In this document: piece by piece, positions 1 to 13,300 of the stretch
Layout: each line of letters starts with the position of its first letter
Numbering within the stretch: position 1 is the stretch's first letter
Source of the DNA: Zoroaster sp. YZ-2022
Lineage: Eukaryota; Echinodermata; Asteroidea; Forcipulatida; Zoroasteridae
NCBI GenBank assembly: GCA_029582265.1
Contig: CM055816.1
Span: 37,053,357 to 37,117,356, forward strand
Direction: 5' to 3'
DNA length: 64,000 bases
Translations under genes and position numbers: made by a program
Notes under the pieces: generated by a model
Seen by the model: the letters and a program-made list of their open reading frames with translations, nothing else
The model's database searches: none
What the model was told of the DNA's origin: nothing

Positions 1-3000
1 AAACTTTAAAAGTTATTCCCAACCCTATAAATGTTTTTTGTAACACTGTATAGTGCTGTATATTGTTTGCCGGTGAAACCGCATGCAAGTTGACGGTATT
101 TTACAGAGGGCTATGTCCATGGAGGCCATTTAAGGTACGAAATAATTATCCAAATTCAAAAGTATGGTGTTTTTCTGAAAGGGGAGAACCTAAGCTTTAA
201 TTTAGATATAAAATTATCGGCCCTCCTTGAAAACTTTAAAAGTTATTCCCAACCCTAGAAATGTATTTTTGTAACACTGTATAGTGTTGTATTGTTTGCG
301 GTGAAACCGCATGCAAGTTGACCGTATTTTACACAGGGCGATGTGTCCGTGGAGGCCGTTTAAGGTACGAAATAATTATCCAAATTCAAAAGTATTGGGT
401 TTTTCTGAAAGGGGAGAACCTAAGCTTTAATTTAGATATAAAATTATCGGCCTTCCTTGAAAACTTTAAAAGTTATTCCAACCCCTAGAAATGAATTTTT
501 GTAACACTGTATAGTGCTGTATTGTTTGCGGTGAAACCGCATGCAAGTTGACGGTATTTACAGAGGGCTAAGTGTGCATGGAGGCCGTTTAAGGTACAAA
601 ACAAATTCCCAAATTCAAAAGTATGGTGTTTTTCTGAAAGTGAAGAACCTAAGCTTTAATTTAGATATAAAATTATTGGCCTCCCTTGAAAACTTTAAAA
701 GTTATTCCCATCCCTATAAATGTGTTTTTGTAACACTGTATACTGCTGTATATTGTTTCCGGTGAAACCGTATGCAAGTTGACGGTATTTTACAGAGGGC
801 TAAGTGTCCATGGAGGCCGTTTAAGGTACGAAATAATTATCCAAATTCAAAAGTATGGTGTTTGTCTGAAAGGGGAGAACCTAAGCTTTAATTTAGATAT
901 AAAATTATCGGCCTCCCTTGAAAACTTTAAAAGTTATTCCCAACCCTAGAAATGTTTTTTTGTAACACTGTATAGTGCTGTATTGTTTGCGGTGAAACCG
1001 CATGCAAGTTGACGGTATTTACAGAGGGCTATGTGTCCATGGAGGCCGTTTAAGGTACGAAATAATTATCCAAATTCAAAAGTATGGTGTTTTTCTGAAA
1101 GGGAAGAACCTAAGCTTTAATTTAGATATAAAATTATCGGCCTCCCTTGAAAACTTTAAAAGTTATTCCCATCCCTATAAATGTTTTTTTGTAACACTGT
1201 ATAGTGCTGTATATTGTTTCCGGTGAAACCGTATGCAAGTTGACGGTATTTTACAGAGGGCTAAGTGTCCATGGAGGCCGTTTAAGGTACGAAATAATTA
1301 TCCAAATTCAAAAGTATGGTGTTTTTCTGAAAGGGAAGAACCTAAGCTTTAATTTAGATATAAAATTATCGGCCTCCATTGAAAACTTTAAAAGTTATTT
1401 CCAACCCTAGAATTTTTCTTTTTTTGTAACACTGTATAGTGCTGTATTGTTTGCGGTGAAACCGCATGCAAGTTGACGGTATTTTAGAGAGGGCTAAGTG
1501 TCCATGGAGGCCGTTTAAGGTACGAAATAATTATCCAAATTCAAAAGTATGGTGTTTTTCTGAAAGGGAAGAACCTAAGCTTTAATTTAGATATAAAATT
1601 ATCGGCCTCCCTTGAAAACTTTAAAAGTTATTCCCATCCCTATAAATGTTTTTTGTAACACTGTATAGTGCTGTATATTGTTTCCGGTGAAACCGTATGC
1701 AAGTTGACGGTATTTTACAGAGGGCTATGTCCATGGAGGCCGTTTAAGGTACGAACAAATTATCCAAATTCAAAAGTATGGTGTTTGTCTGAAAGGGGAG
1801 AACCTAAGCTTTAATTTAGATATAAAATTATCGGCCTCCCTTGAAAACTTTAAAAGTTATTCCCAACACTAGAAATGTATTTTTTGTAACACTGTATAGT
1901 GCTGTATTGTTTGCGGTGAAACCGCATGCAAGTTGACGGTATTTTACAGAGGGCTAAGTGTCCATGGAGGCCGTTTAAGGTACGAAATAATTATCCAAAT
2001 TCAAAAGTATGGTGTTTTTCTGAAAGGGAAGAACCTAAGCTTTAATTTAGATATAAAATTATCGGCCTCCCTTGAAAACTTTAAAAGTTATTCCCATCCC
2101 TATAAATGTTTTTTGTAACACTGTACAGTGCTGTATATTGTTTCCGGTGAAACCGTATGCAAGTTGACGGTATTTTACAGAGGGCTAAGTGTCCATGGAG
2201 GCCGTTTAAGGTACGAAATAATTATCCAAATTCAAAAGTATGGTGTTTGTCTGAAAGTTGAGAACCTAAGCTTTAATTTAGATATAAAATTATCGGCCTC
2301 CTTGAAAACTTTAAAAGTTATTCCAACCCTAGAAATGTTTTTTTTTGTAACACTGTATAGTGTTGTATTGTTTGCGGTGAAACCGCATGCAAGTTGACGG
2401 TATTTTAGAGAGGGCTATCTGTCCATGGAGGCCGTTTAAGGTACGAAAAATTCCCAAATTCAAAAGTATGGTGTTTTTCTGAAAGGGAAGAACCTAAGCT
2501 TTAATTTAGATATAAAATTATCGGCCTCCCTTGAAAACTTTAAAAGTTATTCCCATCCCTATAAATGTTTTTTGTAACACTGTATAGATCTATATTGTTT
2601 CCGGTGAAACCGAATGCAAGTTGACGGTATTTTACAGAGGGCTGGCGTCCATGGAGGCCGTTTAAGGTACGAAATAATTATCCAAATTCAAAAGTATGGT
2701 GTTTTTCTGAAAGGGGAGAACCTAAGCTTTAATTTAGATATAAAATTATCGGCCTCCCTTGAAAACTTTAAAAGTTATTCCCAACCTAGAAATGTTTTTT
2801 TGTAACACTGTATAGTGCTGTATTGTTTGCGGTGAAACCGCATGCAAGTTGACGGTATTTTTACAGAGGGCTATGTCCATGGAGGCCGTTTAAGGTACGA
2901 AATAATTATCCAAATTCAAAAGTATGGTGTTTTTCTGAAAGGGAGAACCTAAGCTTTAATTTAGATATAAAATTATCGGCCTTCCTTGAAAACTTTAAAA

Positions 3001-6000
3001 GTTATTCCCAACCATAGAAATGTTTTTTTTTGTAACACTGTATAGTGCTGTATTGTTTGCGGTGAAACCGCATGCAAGTTGACGGTATTTTACAGAGGGC
3101 TAAGTGTCCATGGAGGCCGTTTAAGGTACGAAAAAATTATCCAAATTCAAAAGTATGGTGTTTTTCTGAAAGGGAAGAACCTAAGCTTTAATTTAGATAT
3201 AAAATTATCGGCCTCCCTTTGAAACTTAAAAAGTTATTCCCAAACCTAGAAATGTTTTTTTTGTAACACTGTATAGTGCTGTATTGTTTGCGGTGAAACC
3301 GCATGCAAGTTGACGGTATTTTACAGAGGGCTAAGTGTCCATGGAGGCCGTTTAAGGTACGAAAAAAAATTCCAAATTCAAAAGTATGGTGTTTTCTGAA
3401 ATGGGAGAACCTAAGCTTTAATTTAGATATAAAATTATCGGCCTCCCTTGAAAACTTTAAAAGTTATTCCCAACCCTAGAAATGTTTTTTTTTGTAACAC
3501 TGTATAGTGCGGTATGTTGTTCGGTGAAACCGCATGTAAGTTGACGGTATTTTACAGAGGGCTAATGTCCATGGAGTTTAAGGTACGAAAATTTCCCAAA
3601 TTCAAAAGTATGGTGTTTTCTGAAAGGGAAGAACCTAAGCTTTAATTTAGATATAAAATTATCGGCCTCCCTTGAAAACTTTTAAAAGTTATTCCCATCC
3701 CCATAAAATGTTTTTTTGTAACACTGTATATAAGTTGCTGTATTGTTTGCGGTGAAACCGCATGCAAGTTGACGGTATTTTTATAGAGGGCTAGTGTCCA
3801 TGGAGGCCGTTTAAGGTACGAAATAATTATCCAAATTCAAAAAGTATGGTGTTTGTCTGAAAGGGGAGAACCTAAGCTTTAATTTAGATATAAAATTATC
3901 GGCCCCTTGAAAACTTTAAAAGTTATTCCCAACCCAGAAATGTATTTTTGTAACACTGTATAGTGTTGTATTGTTTGCGGTGAAACCGCATGCAAGTTGA
4001 CGGTATTTTTAGAGGGCTAAGTCCATGGAGGCCGTTTAAGGTACGAAAAAATTCCCAAATTCAAAAGTATGGTGTTTTTCTGAAAGGGAAGAACCTAAGC
4101 TTTTATTTAGATATAAAATTATCGGCCTCCCTTGAAAACTTTTAAAAGTTATTCCCAACCCTATAAATGTTTTTCGTAAGACTGTATAGTGCTGTATATT
4201 GTTTGCGGTGAAACCGCATGCAAGTTGACGGTATTTTACAGAGGGCTAAGTGTCCATGGAGGCCGTTTAAGGTACGAAATAATTATCCAAATTCAAAAGT
4301 ATGGTGTTTTTCTGAAAGGGGAGAACCTAAGCTTTAATTTAGATATAAAATTATCGGCCTCCCTTGAAAACTTTAAAAGTTATTCCCAACCCTAGAAATG
4401 TTTTTTGTAACACTGTATAGTGCTGTATTGTTTGCGGTGAAACCGCATGCAAGTTGACGGTATTTTACAGTTCTGTATTTGTCCATTGAGGCCGTTTAAG
4501 GTACGAAATAATTATCCAAATTCAAAAGTATGGTGTTTTTCTGAAATGGGAGAACCTAAGCTTTAATTTAGATATAAAATTATCGGCCTCCCTTGAAAAC
4601 TTTAAAAGTTATTCCAACCATAGAAATCTTTTTTTTTTGTAACACTGTATAGTGCTGTAATGTTTGCGGTGAAACCGCATGCAAGTTGACGGTATTTTAC
4701 AGAGGGCTAAGTGTCCATGGAGGCCGTTTAAGGTACGAAATAATTATCCAAATTCAAAAGTATGGTGTTTTTCTGAAAGGGGAGAACCTAAGCTTTAATT
4801 TAGATATAAAATTATCGGCCACCCTTGAAAACTTTAAAAGTTATTCCCAACCATAGAAATGTTTTTTGTAACACAGTATAGTGATGTATTGTTTGCGGTG
4901 AAACCGCATGCAAGTTGACGTATTTACAGAGGGCTAAGTGTCCATGGAGGCCGTTTAAGGTACGAAATTTTTCCAAATTCAAAAGTATGGTGTTTTTCTG
5001 AAAGGAGAACCTAAGCTTTTAATTTAGATATAAAATTATCGGCCTCCCTTGAAAACTTTAAAAGTTATTCCCAACCCTATAAATGTTTTTTTTTGTAACA
5101 CTGTATAGTGCTGTATTGTTTCCGGTGAAACCGCATGCAAGTTGACGGTATTTTACAGAGGGCTATGTGTCCATGGAGGCCGTTTAAGGTACGAAATAAT
5201 TATCCAAATTCAAATGTATGGTGTTTTTCTGAAAGGGAGAACCTAAGCTTTTAATTTAGATATAAAATTATCGGCCTCCCTTGAAAACTTTAAAAGTTAT
5301 TCCCAACCATAGAAATGTTTTTTGTAACACTGTATAGTGTTGTATTGTTTGCGGTGAAACCGCATGCAAGTTGACGGTATTTTACAGAGGTGGCTAAGTG
5401 TCCATGGAGGCCGTTTAAGGTACGAAATAATTATCCAAATTCAAAAGTATGGTGTTTTTCTGAAAGGGGAGAACGTAAGCTTTAATTTAGATATAAAATG
5501 ATCGGCCTCCCTTGAAAACTTTAAAAGTTATTCCCAACCATAGAAATCTTGTTTTGTGTAACACTGTATAGTGCTGTATTGTTTGCGGTGAAACCGCATG
5601 GAAGTTGACGGTATTTTACAGAGGGCTAAGTGTCCATGGAGGCCGTTTAAGGTACGAAAATTGTTTCCAAATTCAAAGTATGGTGTTTTTCTGAAAGGGG
5701 AGAGACTTAGCTTTACTGTAGATATAAAATTATCGGCCTCCTTGAAAACTTTAAAAGTTATTCCCATCCCTATAAATGTTTTTGTAACACTGTATACTGT
5801 TGCATATTGTTTCCGGTGAAACCGCATGCAAGTTGACGGTATTTTACAGAGGGCTAAGTGTCCATGGAGGCCGTTTAAGGTACGAAATAATTATCCAAAT
5901 TCAAAAGTATGGTGTTTGTCTGAAAGGGGAGAACTGTAAGTTTTAATTTAGGTATAACATTATCGGCCTGCCTTGAAAACTTTAAAAGTTATTCCCAACC

Positions 6001-6800
6001 CTAGAAATGTTTTTTTGTAACACTGTATAGTGCTGTATTGTTTGCGGTGAAACCGCATGCAAGTTGACGGTATTTTACAGAGGGCTATGTCTTCATGGAG
6101 GCCGTTTAAGGTACGAAAGTATTATCCAAATTCAAAAGTATGGTGTTTTTCTGAAAGGGAAGAACCTAAGCTTTAATTTAGATATAACATTATCGGCCTC
6201 CCTTGAAAACTTTAAAAGTTATTCCCAACCCTATAATTTTTTTTTTTAACACTGTATAGTGTTGTATATTGTTTGCGGTGAAACCGCATGCAAGTTGACG
6301 GTATTTTTACAGAGGGCTAAGTGTCCATGGAGGCCGTTTAAGGTACGAAATAATTATCCAAATTCAAAAGTATGGTGTTTTTCTGAAAGGAAGAACCTAA
6401 GCTTTAATTTAGATATAAAATTATCGGCTCCCTTGAAAACTTTAAAAGTTATTCCCAACCCTAGAAAATGTTTTTTTTTGTAACACTGTATAGTGCTGTA
6501 TTGTTTGCGGTGAAACCGCATGCAGAGATTGACGGTATTTTAGAGAGGGCTAGGAAGTGTCCATGGAGGCCGTTTAAGGTACGAAAAAATTATCCAAATT
6601 CAAAAAGTATGGTGTTTTCTGAAAGGGAAGAACCTAAGCTTTAATTTAGAGATAAAATTATCGGCCTCCTTGAAAAACTTTAAAAGTTATTCCCATCCCT
6701 AGAAATGTTTTTGTAACAATTGTATAGTGTTGTATATTGTTTCGGTGAAAACCGCATGCAAGTTAGGATTTTTCAGAGGGGTAGTTTCCAAATTTAAAAA
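1..6800 (+). repeat. 230-bp satellite array, forward orientation
   Basis: About 29 head-to-tail copies of a monomer of 227-235 bp fill this stretch with nothing in between. In this orientation each monomer holds, in order, GCATGCAAGTTGACGG, a CCATGG, GTTTAAGGTACG, a variable AT-rich spacer, CCAAATTCAAAAGTATGG, CCTAAGCTTTAATTTAG, ATTATCGGCC, AACTTTAAAAGTTATTCC, a variable T run, CACTGTATAGTG and the hairpin GCGGTGAAACCGC. Spacing of GCATGC (81, 309, 539, 1000) gives the period. Most length differences lie in the T run and the AT spacer. The last monomer (6750-6800) is degraded against the gap, as expected at a contig edge. Short reading frames of 60-90 codons recur once per monomer, but they come from the repeat and are not genes. 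The function is unknown; centromeric, pericentromeric or subtelomeric location is possible. Confidence 0.97.
540..2840 (+). repeat. Dimeric higher-order repeat within the satellite
   Basis: Monomers alternate strictly between two types here. Type A has CCAACCCTAGAAATG and ends TTTGCGGTGAAACCGCATGC. Type B has CCATCCCTATAAATG, the longer GCTGTATATTGTTTCC, and ends CCGGTGAAACCGTATGC. Type B junctions fall at about 770, 1232, 1697, 2155 and 2613, with type A between them at 1000, 1464, 1925, 2386 and 2840. The true repeat unit is therefore a dimer of about 460 bp, present about five times. Outside this interval the order breaks down into mostly type A monomers, with an isolated B-like copy near 5760. 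Confidence 0.85.
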
Positions 6801-7300
6801 NNNNNNNNNNNNNNNNNNNNNNNNNNNNNNNNNNNNNNNNNNNNNNNNNNNNNNNNNNNNNNNNNNNNNNNNNNNNNNNNNNNNNNNNNNNNNNNNNNNN
6901 NNNNNNNNNNNNNNNNNNNNNNNNNNNNNNNNNNNNNNNNNNNNNNNNNNNNNNNNNNNNNNNNNNNNNNNNNNNNNNNNNNNNNNNNNNNNNNNNNNNN
7001 NNNNNNNNNNNNNNNNNNNNNNNNNNNNNNNNNNNNNNNNNNNNNNNNNNNNNNNNNNNNNNNNNNNNNNNNNNNNNNNNNNNNNNNNNNNNNNNNNNNN
7101 NNNNNNNNNNNNNNNNNNNNNNNNNNNNNNNNNNNNNNNNNNNNNNNNNNNNNNNNNNNNNNNNNNNNNNNNNNNNNNNNNNNNNNNNNNNNNNNNNNNN
7201 NNNNNNNNNNNNNNNNNNNNNNNNNNNNNNNNNNNNNNNNNNNNNNNNNNNNNNNNNNNNNNNNNNNNNNNNNNNNNNNNNNNNNNNNNNNNNNNNNNNN
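6801..7300. other. Assembly gap of exactly 500 N
   Basis: The run of N is exactly 500 bases, a placeholder length used by scaffolding software and not a measured distance. Satellite lies on both sides but in opposite orientation. Confidence 0.98.
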
Positions 7301-10300
7301 TTTTATATCTAAATTAAAGCTTAGGTTCTTCCCCTTTCAGAAAAAACACCATACTTTTGAATTTGGATAATTTTTTCGTTACATAAACGGCCTCCATGGA
7401 CACTTAGCCCTCTGTAAAATACCAAATCAACTTGCATGCGGTTTCACCACCAAACAATACAGCACTATACAGTGTTACAAAAAAACATTTCTAGGGTTGG
7501 GAATAACTTTTAAAGTTTTCAAGGGAGGCCGATAATTTTATATCTAAATTAAAGCTTAGGTTCTCCCCTTTCAGAAAAACACCATACTTTTGAATTTGGA
7601 AAAAAATGTTCGTACCTTAAACGGCCTCCATGGACACTTAGCCCTCTGTAAAATACCGTCAACTTGCATGCGGTTTCACCGCAAACAATACAGCACTATA
7701 CAGTGTTACAAAAAAAACATTTCTATGGTTGGGAATAACTTTTAAAGTTTTCAAGGGAGGCCGATAATTTTATATCTAAATTAAAGCTTAGGTTCTTCCC
7801 TTTCAGAAAAACACCATACTTTTGAATTTGGAAAAATTGTTCGTACCTTTAAACGGCCTCCATGGACTTAGCCCTCTGTAAAATACCGTCAACTTGCATG
7901 CGGTTTCACCGCAAACATTACAGCACTATACAGTGTTACAAAAATACAGATTTCTATGGTTGGGAATAACTTTTAAAGTTTTCAAGGGAGGCCGATAATT
8001 TTATATCTAAATTAAAGCTTAGGTTCTTCCCTTTCAGAAAAACACCATACTTTGAATTTGGATAATTTTTCGTACCTTAAACGGCCTCCATGGACACTTA
8101 GCCCTCTGTAAAATACCGTCAACTTGCATGCGGTTTCACCGCAAACAATACAGCACTATACAGTGTTACAAAAAAAACATTTCTAGGGTTGGGAATAACT
8201 TTTAAAGTTTTCAAGAGAAGCCGATAATTTTATATCTAAATTAAAGCTTAGGTTCTTCCCTTTCAGAAAAACACCATACTTTTGAATTTGGATAATTTTT
8301 CGTACCTTAAACGGCCTCCATGGACACTTAGCCCTCTGTAAAATACCGTCAACTTGCATGCGGTTTCACCGCAAACAATACAGCACTATACAGTGTTACA
8401 AAAAAAAACATTTCTATGGTTGGGAATAACTTTTAAAGTTTTCAAGGGAGGCCGATAATTTTATATCTAAATTAAAGCTTAGGTTCTCCCCTTTCAGAAA
8501 AACACCATACTTTTGAATTTGGATAATTTTTTCGTACCTTAAACGGCCTCCATGTAGACATAGCCCTCTGTAAAATACCGTCAACTTGCATGCGGTTTCA
8601 CCGCAAACAATACAGCACTATACAGTGTTACAAAAAACATTTCTAGGGTTGGGAATAACTTTTAAAGTTTTCAAGGGAGGCCGATAATTTTATATCTAAA
8701 TTAAAGCTTAGGTTCTTCCCTTTCAGAAAAACACCATACTTTTGAATTTGGATAATTTTTTCGTACCTTAAACGGCCTCCATGGACATTTAGCCATCTGT
8801 AAAATACCGTCAACTTGCATGCGGTTTCACCGCAAACAATACAGCACTATACAGTGTTACAAAAAAAACATTTCTAGGGTTGGGAATAACTTTTAAAGTT
8901 TTCAAGGGAGGCCGATAATTTTATATCTAAATTAAAGCTTAGGTTCTTCCTTTCAGAAAAACACCATACTTTTGAATTTGGATAATTATTTCGTACCTTA
9001 AACGGCCTCCATGGACATAGCCCTCTGTAAAATACCCGTCAACTTGCATGCGGTTTCACCGCAAACAATACAACACTATACAGTGTTACAAAAAACATTT
9101 CTATGGTTGGGAATAACTTTTAAAGTTTTCAAGGAGGCCGATAATTTTATATCTAAATTAAAGCTTAGGTTCTTCCCTTTCAGAAAAACACCATACTTTT
9201 TAATTTGGATAATTTTTCATACCTTAAACGGCCTCCATGGACACTTAGCCCTCTGTAAAATACCGTCAACTTGCATGCGGTTTCACCGCAAACAATACAG
9301 CACTATACAGTGTTACAAAAAAACATTTCTATGGTTGGGAATAACTTTTAAAGTTTTCAAGGAGGCCGATAATTTTCTCTCTAAATTAAAGCTTAGGTTC
9401 TTCCCTTTCAGAAAAACACCATACTTTTGAATTTGTATAATTTTTCTTACCTTAAACGGCCTCCATGGACACTTAGCCCTCTGTAAAATACCGTCAACTT
9501 GCATGCGGTTTCACCGCAAACAATACAGCACTATACAGTGTTACAAAAAAAAAATTTCTATGGTTGGGAATAACTTTTAAAGTTTTCAAGGGAGGCCGAT
9601 AATTTTATATCTAAATTAAAGCTTAGGTTCTCCCCTTTCAGAAAAACACCATACTTTTGAATTTGGAATTTTTCGTACCTTAAACGGCCTCCATGGACAC
9701 TTAGCCCTCTGTAAAATACGGTCAACTTGCATGCGGTTTCACCGCAAACAATACAGCGCTATACAGTGTTACAAAAAAACATTTCTATGGTTGGGAATAA
9801 CTTTTAAAGTTTTCAATTGAGGTCGATAATTTTATATCTAAATTAAAGCAGGTTCTTCCCTTTCAGAAAAACACCATACTTTTGAATTTGGATAATTTTT
9901 CGTACCTTAAACGGCCTCCATGGACCCTTAGCCCTCTGTAAAATACCGTCAACTTGCATGCGGTTTCACCGCAAACAATACAGCACTATACAGTGTTACA
10001 AAAAAAAAACATTTCTATGGTTGGGAATAACTTTTAAAGTTTTCAAGGGAGGCCGATAATTTTATATCTAAATTAAAGCTTAGGTTCTTCCCTTTCAGAA
10101 AAACACCATACTTTTGAATTTGGATAATTATTTCGTACCTTAAACGGCCTCCATGGACACTTAGCCCTCTGTAAAATACCGTCAACTTGCATGCGGTTTC
10201 ACCGCAAACAATACAGCACTATACAGTGTTACAAAAAAACATTTCTATGGTTGGGAATAACTTTTAAAGTTTTCAAGGGAGGCCGATAATTTTATATCTA

Positions 10301-13300
10301 AATTAAAGCTTAGGTTCTCCCCTTTCAGAAAAACACCATACTTTTGAATTTGGATAATTTTTCGTACCTTAAACGGCCTCCATGGACATAGCCCTCTGTA
10401 AAATACCGTCAACTTGCATGCGGTTTCACCGCAAACAATACAACACTATACAGTGTTAGAACTAAATCATTTCTTTGGTTGGGTATTACTTTTAAAGTTT
10501 TGAAGGGAGGCCGATAATTTTATATCTAAATTAAAGCTTAGGTTCTTCCCTTTCAGAAAACACCATACTTTTGAATTTGGATAATTATTTCGTACCTTAA
10601 ACGACCTCCATGGACACATAGCCCTCTGTAAAATAACTTCAACTTGCATGCGGTTTCACCGCAAACAATACCACACTATACAGTGTTACAAAAAAAACAT
10701 TTCTATGGTTGGGAATAACTTTTAAAGTTTTCAAGGGAGGCCGATAATTTTATATCTAAATTAAAGCTTAGGTTCTTCCTTTCAGAAAAACACCATACTT
10801 TTGAATTTGGATAATTATTTCGTACCTTAAACGGCCTCCATGGACGCCAGCCCTCTGTAAAATACCGTCAACTTCCATGCGGTTTCACCGCAAACAATAC
10901 AGCACTATACAGTGTTACAAAAAAAACATTTCTATGGTTGGGAATAACTTTTAAAGTTTTCAAGGGAGGCCGATAATTTTATATCTAAATTAAAGCTTAG
11001 GTTCTCCCCTTTCAGAAAAACACCATACTTTTGAATTTGGATAATTTTTCGTACCTTAAACGGCCTCCATGGACACTTAGCCCTCTGTAAAATACCGTCA
11101 ACTTGCATGCGGTTTCACCGCAAACAATACAGCACTATACAGTGTTACAAAAAAAAAGATTTCTATGGTTGGGAATAACTTTTAAAGTTTTCAAGGGAGG
11201 CCGATCATTTTATATCTAAATTAAAGCTTAGGTTCTTCCCTTTCAGAAAAACACCATACTTTTGAATTTGGATAAATTTTTCGTACATTAAATGGCCTCC
11301 ATGGACACTTAGCCCTCTGTAAAATACCGTCAACTTGCATGCGGTTTCACCGCAAACAATACAGCACTATACAGTGTTACACAAAACATCATTTCTATGG
11401 TTGGGAATAACTTTTAAAGTTTTCAAGGGAGGCCGATCATTTTATATCTAAATTAAAGCTTACGTTCTTCCTTTCAGAAAAACACCATACTTTTGAATTT
11501 GGATAATTATTTCGTACCTTAAACGGCCTCCATGGACACTTAGCCCTCTGTAAAATACCGTCAACTTGCATGCGGTTTCACCGTAAACAATACAGAACTA
11601 TACAGTATTACAAAAAAACATTTCTATGGTTGGGAATAACTTTTAAAGTTTTCAAGGGAGCCGATAATTTTATATCTAAATTAAAGCTTAGGTTCTCACC
11701 TTTCAGAAAAACACCATACTTTTGAATTTGGATAATTATTTCGTACCTTAAACGGCCTCCATGGACACATAGCCCTCTGTAAAATACCGTCAACTTGCAT
11801 GCGGTTTCACCGCAAACAATACAGCACTATACAGTGTTACAAAAAAAAAACATTTCTATGGTTGGGAATAACTTTTAAAGTTTTCAAGGGAGGCCGATAA
11901 TTTTATATCTAAATTAAAGCTTAGGTTCTTCCCTTTCAGAAAAACACCATACTTTTGAATTTGGATAATTTTTTCGTACCTTAAACGGCCTCCATGGACA
12001 CTTAGCCCTCTGTAAAATACCGTCAACTTGCATGCGGTTTCACCGCAAACAATACAGCACTATACAGTGTTACAAAAAAACATTTCTATGGTTGGGAATA
12101 ACTTTTAAAGTGTTCAAGGAGGCCGATAATTTATATCTAAATTAAAGCTTAGGTTCTTCCTTTCAGAAAAACACCATACTTTTGAATTTGGATAATTTTT
12201 CGTACCTTAAACGGCCTCCATGGACACCTAGCCCTCTGTAAAATACCGTCAACTTGCATGCGGTTTCACCGCAAACAATACATCACTATACAGTGTTACA
12301 AAAAAAAAACATTTCTATGGTTGGGAATAACTTTTAAAGTTTTCAAGGGAGGCCGATAATTTTATATCTAAATTAAAGCTTAGGTTCTCCCCTTTCAGAA
12401 AAACACCATACTTTTGAATTTGGAAAAAAAATCGTACCTTAAACGGCCTCCATGGACACTTAGCCCTCTGTAAAATACCGTCAACTTGCATGCGGTTTCA
12501 CCGCAAACAATACAGCACTATACAGTGTTACAAAAAAACATTTCTAGGGTTGGGAATAACTTTTAAAGTTTTCAAGGGAGGCCGATAATTTTATATCTAA
12601 ATTAAAGCTTAGGTTCTTCCCTTTCAGAAAAACACCATACTTTTGAATTTGGATAATTATTTCGTACCTTAAACGGCCTCCATGGACACATAGCCCTCTG
12701 TAAAATACCGTCAACTTGCATGCGGTTTCACCGCAAACAATACACCACTATACAGTGTTACAAAAAAAACATTTCTATGGTTGGGAATAACTTTTAAAAG
12801 TTTTCAAGGAGGCCGATAATTTTATATCTAAATTAAAGCTTAGGTTCTTCCCTTTCAGAAAAACACCATACTTTTGAATTTGGATAATTATTTCGTACCT
12901 TAAACGGCCTCCATGGACACATAGCCCTCTGTAAAATACCGTCAACTTGCATGCGGTTTCACCGCAAACAATACAGCACTATAACAGTGTTACAAAAAAA
13001 ACATTTCTATGGTTGGGAATAACCTTTTAAAGTTTTCAAGGGAGGCCGATAATTTTATATCTAAATTAAAGCTTAGGTTCTTCCCTTTCAGAAAAACACC
13101 ATACTTTTGAATTTGGATAATGTCTTCATACCTTAAACGGCCTCCATGGACACTTAGCCCTCTGTAAAATACCGTCAACTTGCATGCGGTTTCACCGCAA
13201 ACAATACAGCACTATACAGTGTTACAAAAAAACATTTCTATGGTTGGGAATAACTTTTAAAGTTTTCAAGGGAGGCCGATAATTTTATATCTAAATTAAA

